Numbered from the stretch's first letter, positions 39,902 through 49,217 are shown. The stretch is 64,000 bases of DNA from Dictyobacter vulcani (GCF_008974265.1 NZ_BKZW01000002.1:1364001-1428000), one strand, 5' to 3'. Notes: generated by a model not told the origin, from the sequence alone. Translations and numbers: made by a program.

Positions 39902-41191
39902 ATGGTACAGCTCGACATTGAGAAAGATGATGCTTATTTTCATCGAACCTTTAAACGTGTAATGATCGGTTTTGTGGTACTGGGTTTTTTCTATCTGGCG
40001 ATATCCAACTTTGTTGTGCTGTCAACCACGCCAGCATATATGCGCGATTGGCGTGGCGTGACCTGTATTGCGCTCACGGCCATTACCTTTTTGCTGTATG
40101 CCATTCCAACTCTGGTGGACCGCCATAGCTGGCCTCCTCCATTGTATTACGCTTTGTCGATGTGGATAGGAATGTACCTTGCTGTCTTGCTGCTTACCTG
40201 CATCGATCGAAGTTTTGTCTGGGACTTTTATCTGGTGTTCGGGCTAAGCTTTGGCCTTTTTAGCTCGCGGCGCTTGTTTTTGATGGTCTTTTTGATCGTG
40301 ATCACGATCTTTGCCTTTGAAGGGTTGTTGAGCTGGCCATTCAGTTCAATGGCGCTCTTTAATATGGTCACTCAGTCTATGACGCTTTTTAGTATTACTG
40401 GCTTCAGCGTACTTTTTCAAAACCTGGTTTCGGAGCGTTTTGAGCGTAACCGGATTCTGCAAGACCTGAGTAATGCCAATGCTCGTCTGGAGGAGGCGCA
40501 TAGTCGTTTGGAGCGCTCGGTTGAGCAGGAACAGGAACTGGCGATCCTGCGTGAGCGTACGCGCCTGGCTCGTGAGATGCACGATACATTGGGCCATGCA
40601 CTCGTACTGATTGCCGTCAAGTTGGAGGCCGCGCAGCGCCTGCGTGAACGTGATCCCGAACGCTGTGCGCAAGAATTAGAGTCCACCAAAGAGATTGCGC
40701 GTGAGAGTATGGCAGGTCTGAGAGCCAGTATTGCTGATCTGCGTTCACCGATACTTGAGCGTGAGCATATCCACCAGGCACTTGAGCGCTCGATTCGAGA
40801 ATTGAAGCAGCGTGCTGGTCTGCAGGTCAGCTATAGCCTGCAAACTGATATAACCTGCCTGCCAGAATTGCTGGAGGAGACCCTGTGGAAGGTCAGCCAG
40901 GAAGCGTTAGCCAATATCGAGAAGCATGCTCAGGCCAGACACGTCAAACTGAGTATCTGCCAGCAAGAAAAGCAGTTGATCATGAGGATTGAAGATGACG
41001 GCATCGGCTTGTCAGCAGCCTATTATCACTATGGAGAAGATGGCAGCCTGTCGTGCTTGAGTCCTGCTGGCCACTATGGCTTGCGCGGCATGCTGGAACG
41101 CGTCGAAAATGCAGGCGGTCGCCTTACACTACGCTCTGCTCCCAATCAAGGCACCACCGTCGAGCTCAAACTGCCCCTTGTTGAACTGTAG
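39902..41191 (+). CDS. NarX-type sensor histidine kinase (HisKA_3)
   Basis: 429 residues from ATG 39902, which has GAGGG eight bases upstream; ATG 39881 is an alternative. Six hydrophobic helices fill the first 185 residues, with little extracytoplasmic sequence, so the signal is probably membrane-borne. A coiled coil precedes the dimerisation box (RTRLAREMHDTLGHAL, phospho-His), then the HATPase_c region with WKVSQEALANIEKHA (N box), DDGIG and GHYGLRGMLERV. Cognate to the LuxR regulator 54 bases upstream. This BceS/DesK-like pairing with ABC exporters is common. Confidence 0.9.
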   Translation: MVQLDIEKDDAYFHRTFKRVMIGFVVLGFFYLAISNFVVLSTTPAYMRDWRGVTCIALTAITFLLYAIPTLVDRHSWPPPLYYALSMWIGMYLAVLLLTCIDRSFVWDFYLVFGLSFGLFSSRRLFLMVFLIVITIFAFEGLLSWPFSSMALFNMVTQSMTLFSITGFSVLFQNLVSERFERNRILQDLSNANARLEEAHSRLERSVEQEQELAILRERTRLAREMHDTLGHALVLIAVKLEAAQRLRERDPERCAQELESTKEIARESMAGLRASIADLRSPILEREHIHQALERSIRELKQRAGLQVSYSLQTDITCLPELLEETLWKVSQEALANIEKHAQARHVKLSICQQEKQLIMRIEDDGIGLSAAYYHYGEDGSLSCLSPAGHYGLRGMLERVENAGGRLTLRSAPNQGTTVELKLPLVEL

Positions 41192-41225
41192 TGTATACAA
41201 TGACAGTACATACACTATAGTTCAA
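41181..41225. terminator. Hairpin spanning the kinase stop and the next gene's leader
   Basis: TTGAACTGTAGTGTAT pairs with ATACACTATAGTTCAA (one mismatch) around a 13-base loop. It starts inside the last codons of the kinase and ends just before the AGAGGGG ribosome site of the DUF1622 gene. No T run, so it may control translation rather than terminate. Confidence 0.55.
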
Positions 41226-41239
41226 AGAGGGGCGGCGCA

Positions 41240-42013
41240 ATGGAGTCGTTGTTAAAATTATTGACGGGATATTTCGCGTCGGGTGTCGAGGGGATTGCTG
41301 GCATTATTATTGCCTTTGCCGCATTGCAGGCGGCGCTGCAGGCAGCACTTGTTTTTGCTGGAAAAGGACGGTGGGCAGGGGACGCACAGGAGCCGCAGAT
41401 TGAAGCTGTGCGCTTAAAGCTGGGACGCTGGCTGGCGCTGGCACTGGAGTTTGAGCTGGGCGCGGACATTTTGCGCACCGCCATCGCTCCAACCTGGTCC
41501 GAAATTGGACAGCTGGCGGCGATCGCGGCAATTCGGACCCTGCTGAACTACTTTTTGCAGCAGGAGATTGATCGGGCCGCCAGTCGGCAAGTTGCTACGA
41601 GCCCCCCAACTCCAGCACCAGTTACTGGAGCAGCGAGTGATCTATTGAGCAAGGGAGAGATCAAGCATGTTCCCCTCTTCATCTCTAGCGTGTTTAATGT
41701 CTCGGTCTGGTCCGCCATTATTGAATTTCTGGGCGCGCTACTCATCCTTGCCTATATGTGTTTTGCGCTACTCACCCTCTTCCGCACCAAAGATATCTCC
41801 CAGGCGCGCATTGTGGTCACCGATGGCATTATTGCTGGACTGAGCTTTAAACTGGCTGGCACCCTTCTCCGCACCATTGAGCTGCAAAGCTGGCCGCAGA
41901 TACTGACGTTCCTGGCCATCTTTGTCATCCGTACTGTTCTGAAGCGTTTCTTTAGCTGGGAACAACATCGATTGCAATTACGCAGAAATCAAACTCAGAC
42001 GGTGGGAAGATAA
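41240..42013 (+). CDS. Doubled DUF1622 membrane protein
   Basis: 257 residues. Residues 1-115 match DUF1622: LGRWLALALEFELGADILRT, APTWSEIGQLAAIAAIRTLLNYFLQQEI. After a Pro/Thr linker, residues 150-250 repeat the pattern: RIVVTDGIIAGLSFKLAGTLLRTIELQSW, then LTFLAIFVIRTVLKRFFSWE. Six helices in total. The usual family protein has one unit of about 120 residues, so this is a tandem duplication or fusion. AGAGGGGCGGCGCA precedes the ATG. Function unknown; possibly small-ion or stress-related. Confidence 0.75.
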   Translation: MESLLKLLTGYFASGVEGIAGIIIAFAALQAALQAALVFAGKGRWAGDAQEPQIEAVRLKLGRWLALALEFELGADILRTAIAPTWSEIGQLAAIAAIRTLLNYFLQQEIDRAASRQVATSPPTPAPVTGAASDLLSKGEIKHVPLFISSVFNVSVWSAIIEFLGALLILAYMCFALLTLFRTKDISQARIVVTDGIIAGLSFKLAGTLLRTIELQSWPQILTFLAIFVIRTVLKRFFSWEQHRLQLRRNQTQTVGR

Positions 42014-42245
42014 GCACTCCAATTTGCCCTGCGGGCTCTCCTGATTGTCTGAAGTCCCGACGGAAGCAATAGAAAACGTTTGCTATCTATCCTATCGCGG
42101 TGATAAGCTATAAGCAGGCAAAGCAGTTATGAGGATGCGAAAAAAGATCGTAGCTATTTACACTATTCCGGGCAAGCATGCGCTGACTGTATTTACTTTT
42201 TGATGTATTGAGATCTATAAATGAGCCTTGTGAAAGAGGGAATGT

Positions 42246-43178
42246 ATGAAGTTTGGAGTTTCACTTCCGAATGGCTGGAAGATGAGCCTGGTGGACGTCA
42301 AAGATCCTGTTGATGCTTATGAGACGATGACGAACGTGGCGAAAGTTGCTGATGAGACAGGCTATGAAGCTGTCTGGTTAGTTGATCACTTTCATACGGT
42401 TCCTCAGCCGACCCAGGAAGTGACATTTGAGTGCATGATGTCGTTGGCGGCGATTGCGCGCGACACCAAACGGATCCGCATCGGTCAGATTGTGACCTGT
42501 AATAGTTACCGTAATCCTGCCCTGCTGGCCAAGATGGCGAGTACGCTGGATGTGTTGAGCCACGGTCGCTTAAATTTTGGCATTGGTGCGGGCTGGTATG
42601 AGCATGAATATCGCGCTTATGGTTATCCTTTCCCGGATGCACCTGAGCGCCTGCGCATGCTCCGCGAGGCCCTGCAGGTCATTCATGCGATGTGGGAACA
42701 GGAAGAAGCGACCTTTGAAGGAAAGTATTATCAGATCAAAGGCGCGATCAATCAGCCAAAGGGTGTCCAGAAGCCCCACATCCCGATCCTGATTGGGGGT
42801 GGTGGCGAGAAAGTTACCTTGAAACTGGTGGCACAGTATGGTGATGCCTGTAATGTCGGTGGTGATCGCGAGACACTACAGCATAAACTGGACGTGTTGA
42901 AGCACCACTGCGAGACCGTGGGACGTGACTACAAGAGCATTTATCGTACAACTGGCACTTTCTGCTCGATTGCGGATACCGATGAAGAAGCCATGGCCCT
43001 TGTACCAGCCTCCGTCAGACAAGGACTTACCGATACCGCTCTCGTGGGGAGTCCAGAGACGATTCGCCAGCGTATCGCGACCTTTGAATCCATGGGCATC
43101 GATGAAATTATCATTGATTTCCCCAGTGCTACCGATCTGACTCCGCTTCGTCGCTTCGCCAAAGAATTTATTGCATAG
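42246..43178 (+). CDS. LLM-class F420-dependent oxidoreductase
   Basis: 310 residues with a luciferase-like TIM barrel: MKFGVSLPNGW, WLVDHFHTVPQPT, TKRIRIGQIVTCNSYRNPALLAKMASTLDVLSHGRLNFGIGAGW (the coenzyme-binding signature), and PILIGGGGEK. The C-terminus has GSPETIRQRIATFESMGIDEIIID. Typical of the F420-using branch; the substrate is unknown. GAAAGAGGGAATGT places the ATG well. Monocistronic, with a weak terminator after it. Confidence 0.9.
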   Translation: MKFGVSLPNGWKMSLVDVKDPVDAYETMTNVAKVADETGYEAVWLVDHFHTVPQPTQEVTFECMMSLAAIARDTKRIRIGQIVTCNSYRNPALLAKMASTLDVLSHGRLNFGIGAGWYEHEYRAYGYPFPDAPERLRMLREALQVIHAMWEQEEATFEGKYYQIKGAINQPKGVQKPHIPILIGGGGEKVTLKLVAQYGDACNVGGDRETLQHKLDVLKHHCETVGRDYKSIYRTTGTFCSIADTDEEAMALVPASVRQGLTDTALVGSPETIRQRIATFESMGIDEIIIDFPSATDLTPLRRFAKEFIA

Positions 43179-43189
43179 CCGTTCCAGCA

Positions 43190-43233
43190 ACAAAAAAGCA
43201 ATTCAGGCGCTAACCACCCGGGTTGTTTTTTTG
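43190..43233 (+). terminator. Probable terminator of the LLM gene
   Basis: AACC...GGTT around ACCCG, with TTTTTTT following, about 30 bases past the stop codon. The stem is short. Confidence 0.5.
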
Positions 43234-43258
43234 TAAGCCTGGAGTTTGCATCGCTATA

Positions 43259-43463
43259 AGAGTGTGTCTGAGCTTCACGCTGATCGGGAGCGTCGCGCTC
43301 AGCCGCACGCGGGCACTAAAGTGCCCATACTTTTTTTATGCTGTGGTGGAAATGCGTGCGCGACGCGCACGCATTTCCACCACAGCATAAAAAATTTTGA
43401 GCGCCATAGGCGCGAAAGTCTGTTGACGAAGTACCTCATGGAAGTGATTTTCAGACACACTCT
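43259..43463. mobile_element. 205-bp mini-element with 13-bp TIRs and a 63-bp central palindrome
   Basis: AGAGTGTGTCTGA at 43259-43271 and its exact complement at 43451-43463 form the ends. Inside, 43332-43394 is a perfect palindrome (31-bp arms around one A, TTTTTTATGCTGTGG...). No protein is encoded. The design resembles a MITE mobilised in trans. Confidence 0.75.
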
Positions 43464-43922
43464 AAAGGGTTTATATGGATGAGATTATCGTGTACGTATA
43501 CGTATACGTTTAGAGGAATTCCAGTTCTCAAATGATGGCAGGGAGGTATAGGTATCCTATTTGCTCTCACTTTTAGAGACAATAACTACCCCGGACCTGC
43601 AAATAGAATCCAGGTTCCAGAACTAAGTAGTACAAATGGTTGTTCCTATTTTTGATAATATGTCAATCCTCTTTTTCTGTTTCCATATGTTGATCCCATG
43701 AATCTGCTTATTTCTTGCCCTATTCTCCCATCTGTTGTTGTTATCCTCTGTATTTTCTCTAGCCGTTTTCTCTATGGTACCTGACTTTATTTACAAGTAT
43801 CGAACAATGTTATACAATGTCTATGTTACATATGTTACAATCTTTCCGACGTTTTCTTTTTCGTTGTTTAACCACACCTTTTACTGTTTCTTTTGGATTT
43901 GATGAAGAAAAGAGGATAGCCC
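43464..43922. other. AT-rich intergenic region with a 16-bp palindrome
   Basis: ACGTATACGTATACGT (43494-43509) is a perfect palindrome of alternating purine and pyrimidine. The remaining 410 bases are AT-rich, presumably holding the promoter of the small helix-turn-helix gene; no other feature recognised. Confidence 0.5.
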
Positions 43923-44126
43923 GTGAATAATCTTTTAACAGTGTCCGAAGTAGCTGACATGCTACGTGTGGATGGTACAACCGTTCGTCGTTGGGTAAAA
44001 GTTGGCGTACTTGAAGCTGTCACTTTACCCCACACCAATACTCGTCAGGTATATCGTATTAAACGTGAGACTGTGGAGAAAATTCTTCTCTCCTCATCAA
44101 CAGATTCAGCTTCACAATCTTTGTAG
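43923..44126 (+). CDS. Small MerR/excisionase-type helix-turn-helix protein
   Basis: 67 residues. LLTVSEVADMLRVDGTTVRRWVKVGVLEAV is the HTH_17 (excisionase-like) motif, with RQVYRIKRETVEKIL completing the winged fold. GTG start with GAGGATAGCCC upstream. Such proteins are recombination directionality factors or small regulators. No integrase is nearby, so its target is unknown; it lies beside the mini-element and a decayed gene. Confidence 0.8.
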   Translation: MNNLLTVSEVADMLRVDGTTVRRWVKVGVLEAVTLPHTNTRQVYRIKRETVEKILLSSSTDSASQSL

Positions 44127-44744
44127 CACATAGCAGTATCATTTCCGGCAGTGTAGTTATGATCCACTGCCAGAGTATTTGTGCCCGAGATAATTGATGA
44201 TGATCTCATGTAAATAAAGGCATCCTTCCATCCTGATAAACTTGTCTGTGCTGGGTGATAGGGTGGTTGGATCGAGTCTTTGAGCATACTACTTTTGCTT
44301 TTGAGAAATATGCGGGACATCTCAGTGTCATGAAAGAAAGCCGTTCTTGAGGAGCGGACGATTGCTATGTTTATAACTGGCAAACAGGACACACCCGCAA
44401 ACATTATCTCGGGCGTAACCTCAGGTTGACATTTCATGTCCTGACTCTAACCCATTGGTATTTGCCGTCAGGATCGAAGCACGCGTTTTCCAATCCGATA
44501 CAGGGGACATTACACAACAAAACATCGGTGGAATGTAGACAATCACAGCATATACCCACTCCTCATGTCACTATTCCACTGTTTGAACCTTGCTTCTCTT
44601 TTCCATGCCTACCAGCGAGGCTGGTAGAACGCGTACATTTATCAGCATTTATGTAAATAAGGTATCAAACTATTCAGAATCAGGTGAGTTTATACTGCAA
44701 GCATTAGTGTCTCACGGCTGTATACATGAGCTATACATGGTTGG
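44127..44744. other. Non-coding stretch
   Basis: About 600 bases with no gene I can support. Open frames on both strands have no family features or ribosome sites. It may be degraded sequence between the helix-turn-helix gene and the truncated transporter. Confidence 0.4.
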
Positions 44745-45478
44745 TTTGGATATCAATTCTATGCAATGCTGGATCTGCGTTTGTTTGGCAACCGTCCATT
44801 CCGCACCTGTAATACACTGGCTCTCTTCTCGGAGCAGGCTTTATGGGACTGCTCTACGCGGCTCCGCTCTTCCTGCAGGTTGGACGCGGTGTCTCGGCAC
44901 TCACCTCTGGCCTGACCACCTTTCCCGAGGCGCTGGGCGTACTTGTCTCGACCCAGATCGCAGCACGGCTCTATCCGCGCCTGGGGCCACGCCGACTGGT
45001 TATTACTGGTCTGAGCAGCGTCACCGTCTTTATGACATTGATGCTTTTTATTGGACAGGATACCAATCTCTGGCTGATGCGTATCTTGATGTTCCTGATT
45101 GGTGCCGGTATGGCCTGCTCATTTATTCCGATCCAGGTGGCCGCGTTCGCGACAATCTCGCCGGCCGCAACCGGCCAGGCTTCCGCGCTCAATAATGCTC
45201 GTCTGCAGGTTGGGGCCTCGTTAGGCGTGGCATTAATCAGTAGCGTGATCAGTTTTGTTGGTATCACGCACGTAGATGCGCATGGTGCAGTCGTTGCCAA
45301 CCTGGCATCTTACCATACCGCGTTTATCGTCTCGGCGATCCTGGTCTTAATCGCCACTGGTATTGGCTTTACCATTCACGACAGCGGTGCCGCCAGTACC
45401 ATGAGCCGTCGTCCCGATGAAACCGTCAAGCAAGACGCCATCCTGGATGCTACTCCCGGCGCCGAAGTGGTACTCTAA
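44745..45478 (+). pseudogene. 5'-truncated DHA2-type MFS transporter
   Basis: The readable protein starts at about MLDLRLFGNRPFRTCNTL, an internal DHA2 motif that normally lies near helix 9. After one extra G in the GG at 44819-44820 it continues GSLLGAGFMGLLYAAPLFLQ through six helices and a hydrophilic end. An in-frame TGA and TAA precede it, and the first eight helices and motif A are missing. The 3' half is well preserved; the open part from ATG 44843 is 211 residues. Recent truncation; probably not functional. Confidence 0.75.
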
Positions 45479-45561
45479 CGCGTTAATGAGAGTGTGCTTG
45501 AAGCTTGCACCTACTAGAATCATAGAATTCAGTCACAATGTACTACCTTGATAGGAGTGGA

Positions 45562-45632
45562 AATATAGTACAAGCATAAAAAAAGGATCACGACACACTG
45601 TTGTGGTCCTTTTTTTATGCTTGTACTATATT
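45562..45632. terminator. Large bidirectional hairpin terminator
   Basis: AATATAGTACAAGCATAAAA... and its complement form 26-bp arms containing A7/T7 runs, around GTCCCAC-type inner pairing. It lies after the MFS remnant, with a T7 run on both strands. Confidence 0.85.
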
Positions 45633-45846
45633 ATGAGCCATAATCGTTGCACCACGGAAAAGAAGTGCATGGCGCAAATGTGCGACTTCAGAAAAAAAGT
45701 TAAGCATTGAGTTAGATAAATGGTAAAGTACTGCTACTTTTTTTCCTTTCCGGCCGTGTCATGAACAGCAAGCTAGAGAATATACATAACCACAAACAAC
45801 TCGTTGTGCTGTAATGGTACAGCGAATACAGTAGAAGGAGTTTTCT

Positions 45847-47223
45847 ATGTCTGGTCTGCTGGCCGCCCGAGCACAAATGGGAACATCGCTGATATTCCAT
45901 ATCGTGTTCTCGGTGCTGGGCGTGGGAATACCTCTGCTACTCTGTTTAGCAGAAGGATTAGCGTTAGCCCGTAAGGATCCTGTGTGGATGACATTGGCGC
46001 GCCGCTGGGCGAAGGCTGCGGTCATTATTTTCGCCATTGGCGCGGTCTCTGGTACGATCGTGGAGTTTGAACTGGGACTGCTCTGGCCAACGTATATCAA
46101 GTTTATCGGAGCTGTCATTGGACCTTTGTTTGCCTTTGAAGGCTTCGCTTTCTTCCTTGAGGCTATCTTCTTTGGTATTTATATGTTTACCTGGGATATC
46201 ATCCCGCCGTTCTGGCATTGGGTCTCATCCTTTCCGATCTGGATTGGTGGCCTGGCCTCAACGTGGTTTATTGTGACCACGAACTCATGGATGAATACGC
46301 CGACCGGATTCGTGTTCAAAAATGGCAAACTGGTGGCCATTGATTCGCTGCAGGCGATTGCCAATCCCAGTACGCCCTATCAGACGGTCCATATGGCTCT
46401 GGCGTGCTATGTGGCCTGTGGCTTTGGCGTTGCCGCTATCTATGCGTTTGCGATGATCCGTGGCAAGCGTGACGACTATCACCGCAAAGGCCTATTGCTG
46501 GCGCTGGCCATGGCGACGGTTGCGACACCGCTACAGATTGTCAGCGGTGATTTCAATGCGCGCTTTCTGGCTACTGCCCAGCCAGCCAAGCTTGCCGCGA
46601 TGGAAGGTGTGTTCAAAACTTCCAGTCATGTGCCCCTGAATATTGGCGGTATCCCGGATGCTAAGACCGGAACATTTATCCTCTCGATTCCGATACCCGA
46701 TGGCCTGAGCCTGCTGGCCACGTATAATCCAAATGGTGTAATTCGGGGGCTGGATGCGTATCCACCGCGCGACCGTCCAGATCCTGTTGTGGTCCATCTG
46801 GCCTTTGATGGCATGGTCGGTAGTGGCTTCTTTGCCCTGTTTGTGGCCGTGGTTTTCTGGTTGCTTTACTTTAAGCGTAAACGGATCATACCCGAATATA
46901 CATTGCTCTTAATGGGTGTGGCCCTGTCCGGCTTCTTAAGTTTTCTGGCCGTGGAGTTAGGCTGGATTGTGACGGAAGAAGGGCGGCAACCCTGGGTCAT
47001 TTCTGGCTACCTGCGTACAAGTGATGCGGTAACAAACGCTCCATTTCTGGGGGGCAGTTTCGTGGTTTTCGCGCTCATCTATATTGTCCTGGCTGTCACT
47101 ATGATCGTCCTGCTGTTACACCTGGCACGCAGTCCATTGCCAGAAATGCGCTGGGAAGAGGTTTCCAGTGGGAAACAAGCTGGCAATAAAGCTATCAATC
47201 AAACCATGAAGATCGGTTCGTAA
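45847..47223 (+). CDS. cydA: Cytochrome bd ubiquinol oxidase subunit I
   Basis: 458 residues and about nine helices. RAQMGTSLIFHIVFSVLG holds the heme-ligand His near residue 18. The middle has FALVEGFAFFLEAIFFGIY-type helix sequence with a conserved Glu pair, and LVAIDSLQAIANP to QIVSGD follow. EEGRQPWVISGYLRT is the signature near the C-terminal ligand region. The Q-loop is short. It reduces O2 to water with quinol, has high oxygen affinity and does not pump protons. The ATG follows AGAAGGAGTTTTCT. Co-transcribed with cydB, 16 bases apart. Confidence 0.94.
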   Translation: MSGLLAARAQMGTSLIFHIVFSVLGVGIPLLLCLAEGLALARKDPVWMTLARRWAKAAVIIFAIGAVSGTIVEFELGLLWPTYIKFIGAVIGPLFAFEGFAFFLEAIFFGIYMFTWDIIPPFWHWVSSFPIWIGGLASTWFIVTTNSWMNTPTGFVFKNGKLVAIDSLQAIANPSTPYQTVHMALACYVACGFGVAAIYAFAMIRGKRDDYHRKGLLLALAMATVATPLQIVSGDFNARFLATAQPAKLAAMEGVFKTSSHVPLNIGGIPDAKTGTFILSIPIPDGLSLLATYNPNGVIRGLDAYPPRDRPDPVVVHLAFDGMVGSGFFALFVAVVFWLLYFKRKRIIPEYTLLLMGVALSGFLSFLAVELGWIVTEEGRQPWVISGYLRTSDAVTNAPFLGGSFVVFALIYIVLAVTMIVLLLHLARSPLPEMRWEEVSSGKQAGNKAINQTMKIGS

Positions 47224-47239
47224 GAGAGGAGAAAAGAGG

Positions 47240-48265
47240 ATGAGCCTGGCTTATGTCTTATTGAGTATCATCTGGTTTGCGCTGATTGCGTATGCCGCCT
47301 TTGGTGGTGCAGACTATGGTGCAGGACTATGGGATCTGGTGGCGAGGGGCGATACGGCTGCTAAACAGCGTGAACTGATCGACTCCTCGTTGGGGCCGGT
47401 GTGGGAGACCAACCATGTCTGGCTGGTTTTCCTGGTGGTCGGCTTGTTTTCCGCCTTTCCTGTTCCTTTCTCGATCATCTGCATAGTGCTGTTTATCCCG
47501 CTGGTCGTGGCCCTGATAGGTGTGGTCTTACGCGGCTCGGCTTTTGTGTTTCGTACCCATGGTTTGCGTGGCAAGAACGCGCTCATCTGGACCCAGGTTT
47601 TCAGTGCATCGAGCGTGTTGACACCTTTTTTCCTGGGCCTGTCGGCCGCTGCCGTAGCCAGTGGACGTATCCGCGTACCACCTGGAAGCACGGTCCAGAC
47701 GGACCTGGGCTCTATCTGGCTGACACCTTTTACGATCGCCATTGGCTGTATGGCGGTCTCGCTTTGCGCCACTCTGGCCAGTGTCTATCTGACAGTCGAG
47801 GCCAGTAATAGTAAAGATCATGATCTGGCAGAAATGTATCGACGGCGCAGCCTGATTACAGGAGCCGTGACGGCCGTCTTAGGTGCCCTTGGGCTTGGTC
47901 TCTCGACTATCTATGCACCCCTGTTATGGCAGGGTATGCTGGCGCGTGCGTTGCCGCTGGTGATCGCGACCATGTTGATCGGCCTGGCGACAGCCGCGAC
48001 CCTCTACTTCCGCTATTACCGGATCGCACGTGCCCTGGTCGTGGGAGAGGTGGCCTTCTTGCTTGGTTCATGGGGTGTCTCGCAGATACCATATCTTATT
48101 CCACCGGATATAACTGTAGACCAGGGGGCCGGTTCACCCAGCACACTGTTCCTGCTGCTCATCGGCGTTTGTGTTGGTATGGTCATCATCCTTCCATCCA
48201 TTTACTTACTCCTCTACCTCGTCAAGCTACGTACGGGTATGGGCTTCTTTCAGAAAGGAGAATAA
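47240..48265 (+). CDS. cydB: Cytochrome bd ubiquinol oxidase subunit II
   Basis: 341 residues, nine helices. The N-terminus has WFALIAYAAFGGADYGAGLWDL, the CydB/UbiD-quinol motif, then PVWETNHVWLVFLVVGLFSAFP, both diagnostic. Conserved structural partner of CydA, needed for heme assembly. GAGAGGAGAAAAGAGG precedes the ATG. Its last codons carry the AAAGGAG that may serve the next small gene. Confidence 0.94.
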   Translation: MSLAYVLLSIIWFALIAYAAFGGADYGAGLWDLVARGDTAAKQRELIDSSLGPVWETNHVWLVFLVVGLFSAFPVPFSIICIVLFIPLVVALIGVVLRGSAFVFRTHGLRGKNALIWTQVFSASSVLTPFFLGLSAAAVASGRIRVPPGSTVQTDLGSIWLTPFTIAIGCMAVSLCATLASVYLTVEASNSKDHDLAEMYRRRSLITGAVTAVLGALGLGLSTIYAPLLWQGMLARALPLVIATMLIGLATAATLYFRYYRIARALVVGEVAFLLGSWGVSQIPYLIPPDITVDQGAGSPSTLFLLLIGVCVGMVIILPSIYLLLYLVKLRTGMGFFQKGE

Positions 48266-48271
48266 GTATCT

Positions 48272-48503
48272 ATGGAAGCCATCATCGTCTACTGTCTGGT
48301 GCCGGTCTTCTTTATCGTACTCGGCCTTTTTAGCGCGACCATCTTGCTGAACAAGCCGTATCGTGAACCCGAGCCAGTGCAAGCGTCAAAAAAAAAACGC
48401 CTCTGAAAAGAAGAGCTTGAAACCTGCCTATGCAGCCCTGGCCGTGTTTCTCGCATCCATACTGGCGGCCTTTGTCACTGATAAAAAACGTGCACGTGAC
48501 TAA
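48272..48503 (+). CDS. Small two-helix membrane protein in the cyd operon, spanning an A10 run
   Basis: ATG 48272 starts MEAIIVYCLVPVFFIVLGLF, a single helix, and AAAGGAG lies 13 bases upstream in the end of cydB. The raw frame stops after 44 residues at 48404-48406. If the A10 run (48388-48397) is read as A9, the protein continues NASEKKSLKPAYAALAVFLA with a second helix to TAA 48501-48503 (about 76 residues). Either a homopolymer error or slippage could explain this. Position suggests a CydX/CydS-like accessory role, but no such sequence signature is seen. Confidence 0.55.
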
Positions 48504-48519
48504 AATATAAATACATAAT

Positions 48520-48572
48520 CCATACATTAAAAAAGTGGTTTGCTAATAGCGGACCACTTTTTTAATGTATGG
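48520..48572. terminator. Terminator of the cyd operon
   Basis: CCATACATTAAAAAAGTGGT pairs exactly with its complement around TTGCTAATAGCGG, with A6/T6 runs in the stem, so it can work in both directions between cyd and the convergent Tat-secreted gene. Confidence 0.9.
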
Positions 48573-48595
48573 AATTGGGAAAGCCGGAGCAACGC

Positions 48596-48964
48596 TTATT
48601 TTCGTGTGCCCCGGTAGGCGATTGGACCTTCATTGATGCGTTGGAAATAGCCAAAAAAGCTACTCATATCAGATGCAAAGCTGATGGAAAAGGAATTGCC
48701 TTGCTGATCGCGCCAGGACAAACTGGCAGGAAGAGAGCCTGTGCCCGCATCAACGCTGAAGCTGAGGTCGGCAGCCGTATGCCACTGGGTGATTGGTCCC
48801 CATGAATTTTGGGTCGCGTATGTATACGTACTGGCTGTGGGTTCCGAGCCCTTTGCATCTTTTGCGAGAGCTGCGCCGCCTGTAACCAATAGTGTCGCCA
48901 GCGTGGCGGAACCTGCGCTCTTCATAAAGTTGCGTCGATCAGGGGATACGTTTTCTGTCTGCAT
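48596..48964 (-). CDS. Tat-exported small protein of unknown function
   Basis: 122 residues. A twin-arginine signal (SPDRRNFMKSAGSATLATLLVTGGAALA) cleaves near residue 36. The mature part is a beta-rich domain of about 85 residues (TYATQNSWGPITQWHTAADL, SWRDQQGNSFSISF) ending in a Lys. No Cys or metal motif. AAAGAG lies before the ATG. I do not recognise the family. Confidence 0.75.
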   Translation of the reverse strand: MQTENVSPDRRNFMKSAGSATLATLLVTGGAALAKDAKGSEPTASTYTYATQNSWGPITQWHTAADLSFSVDAGTGSLPASLSWRDQQGNSFSISFASDMSSFFGYFQRINEGPIAYRGTRK

Positions 48965-49217
48965 AAAAATCTCTTTCTGCGTTCATAGTAAGATGAACAA
49001 CTCAAATAATATATTAATCAGGTCAATGACCCTCTCTTATCATCTTACTGAAAGGACCAAAAAGCTTCTACTTTCTTTCCATCGTTCTGTGCTGCTATTC
49101 ATGGATGAAAGATGCCTATGGAGTTCTGCTGTTTTCAGTTTCATTTCAGCTACCAGCGGTATACTGGCTGACACAGGGAAAATACACATGCTGTTTATGA
49201 AGTGATGGAGGAATACT

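Noticed and set aside
44045..44437. A 130-residue minus-strand gene opposite the helix-turn-helix protein
   Set aside because: It overlaps a well-supported gene, has no ribosome site and no family features.
45600..45846. Rex operator before cydA
   Set aside because: No TTGTGAA-N4-TTCACAA-like palindrome could be found; control of cydAB remains open.
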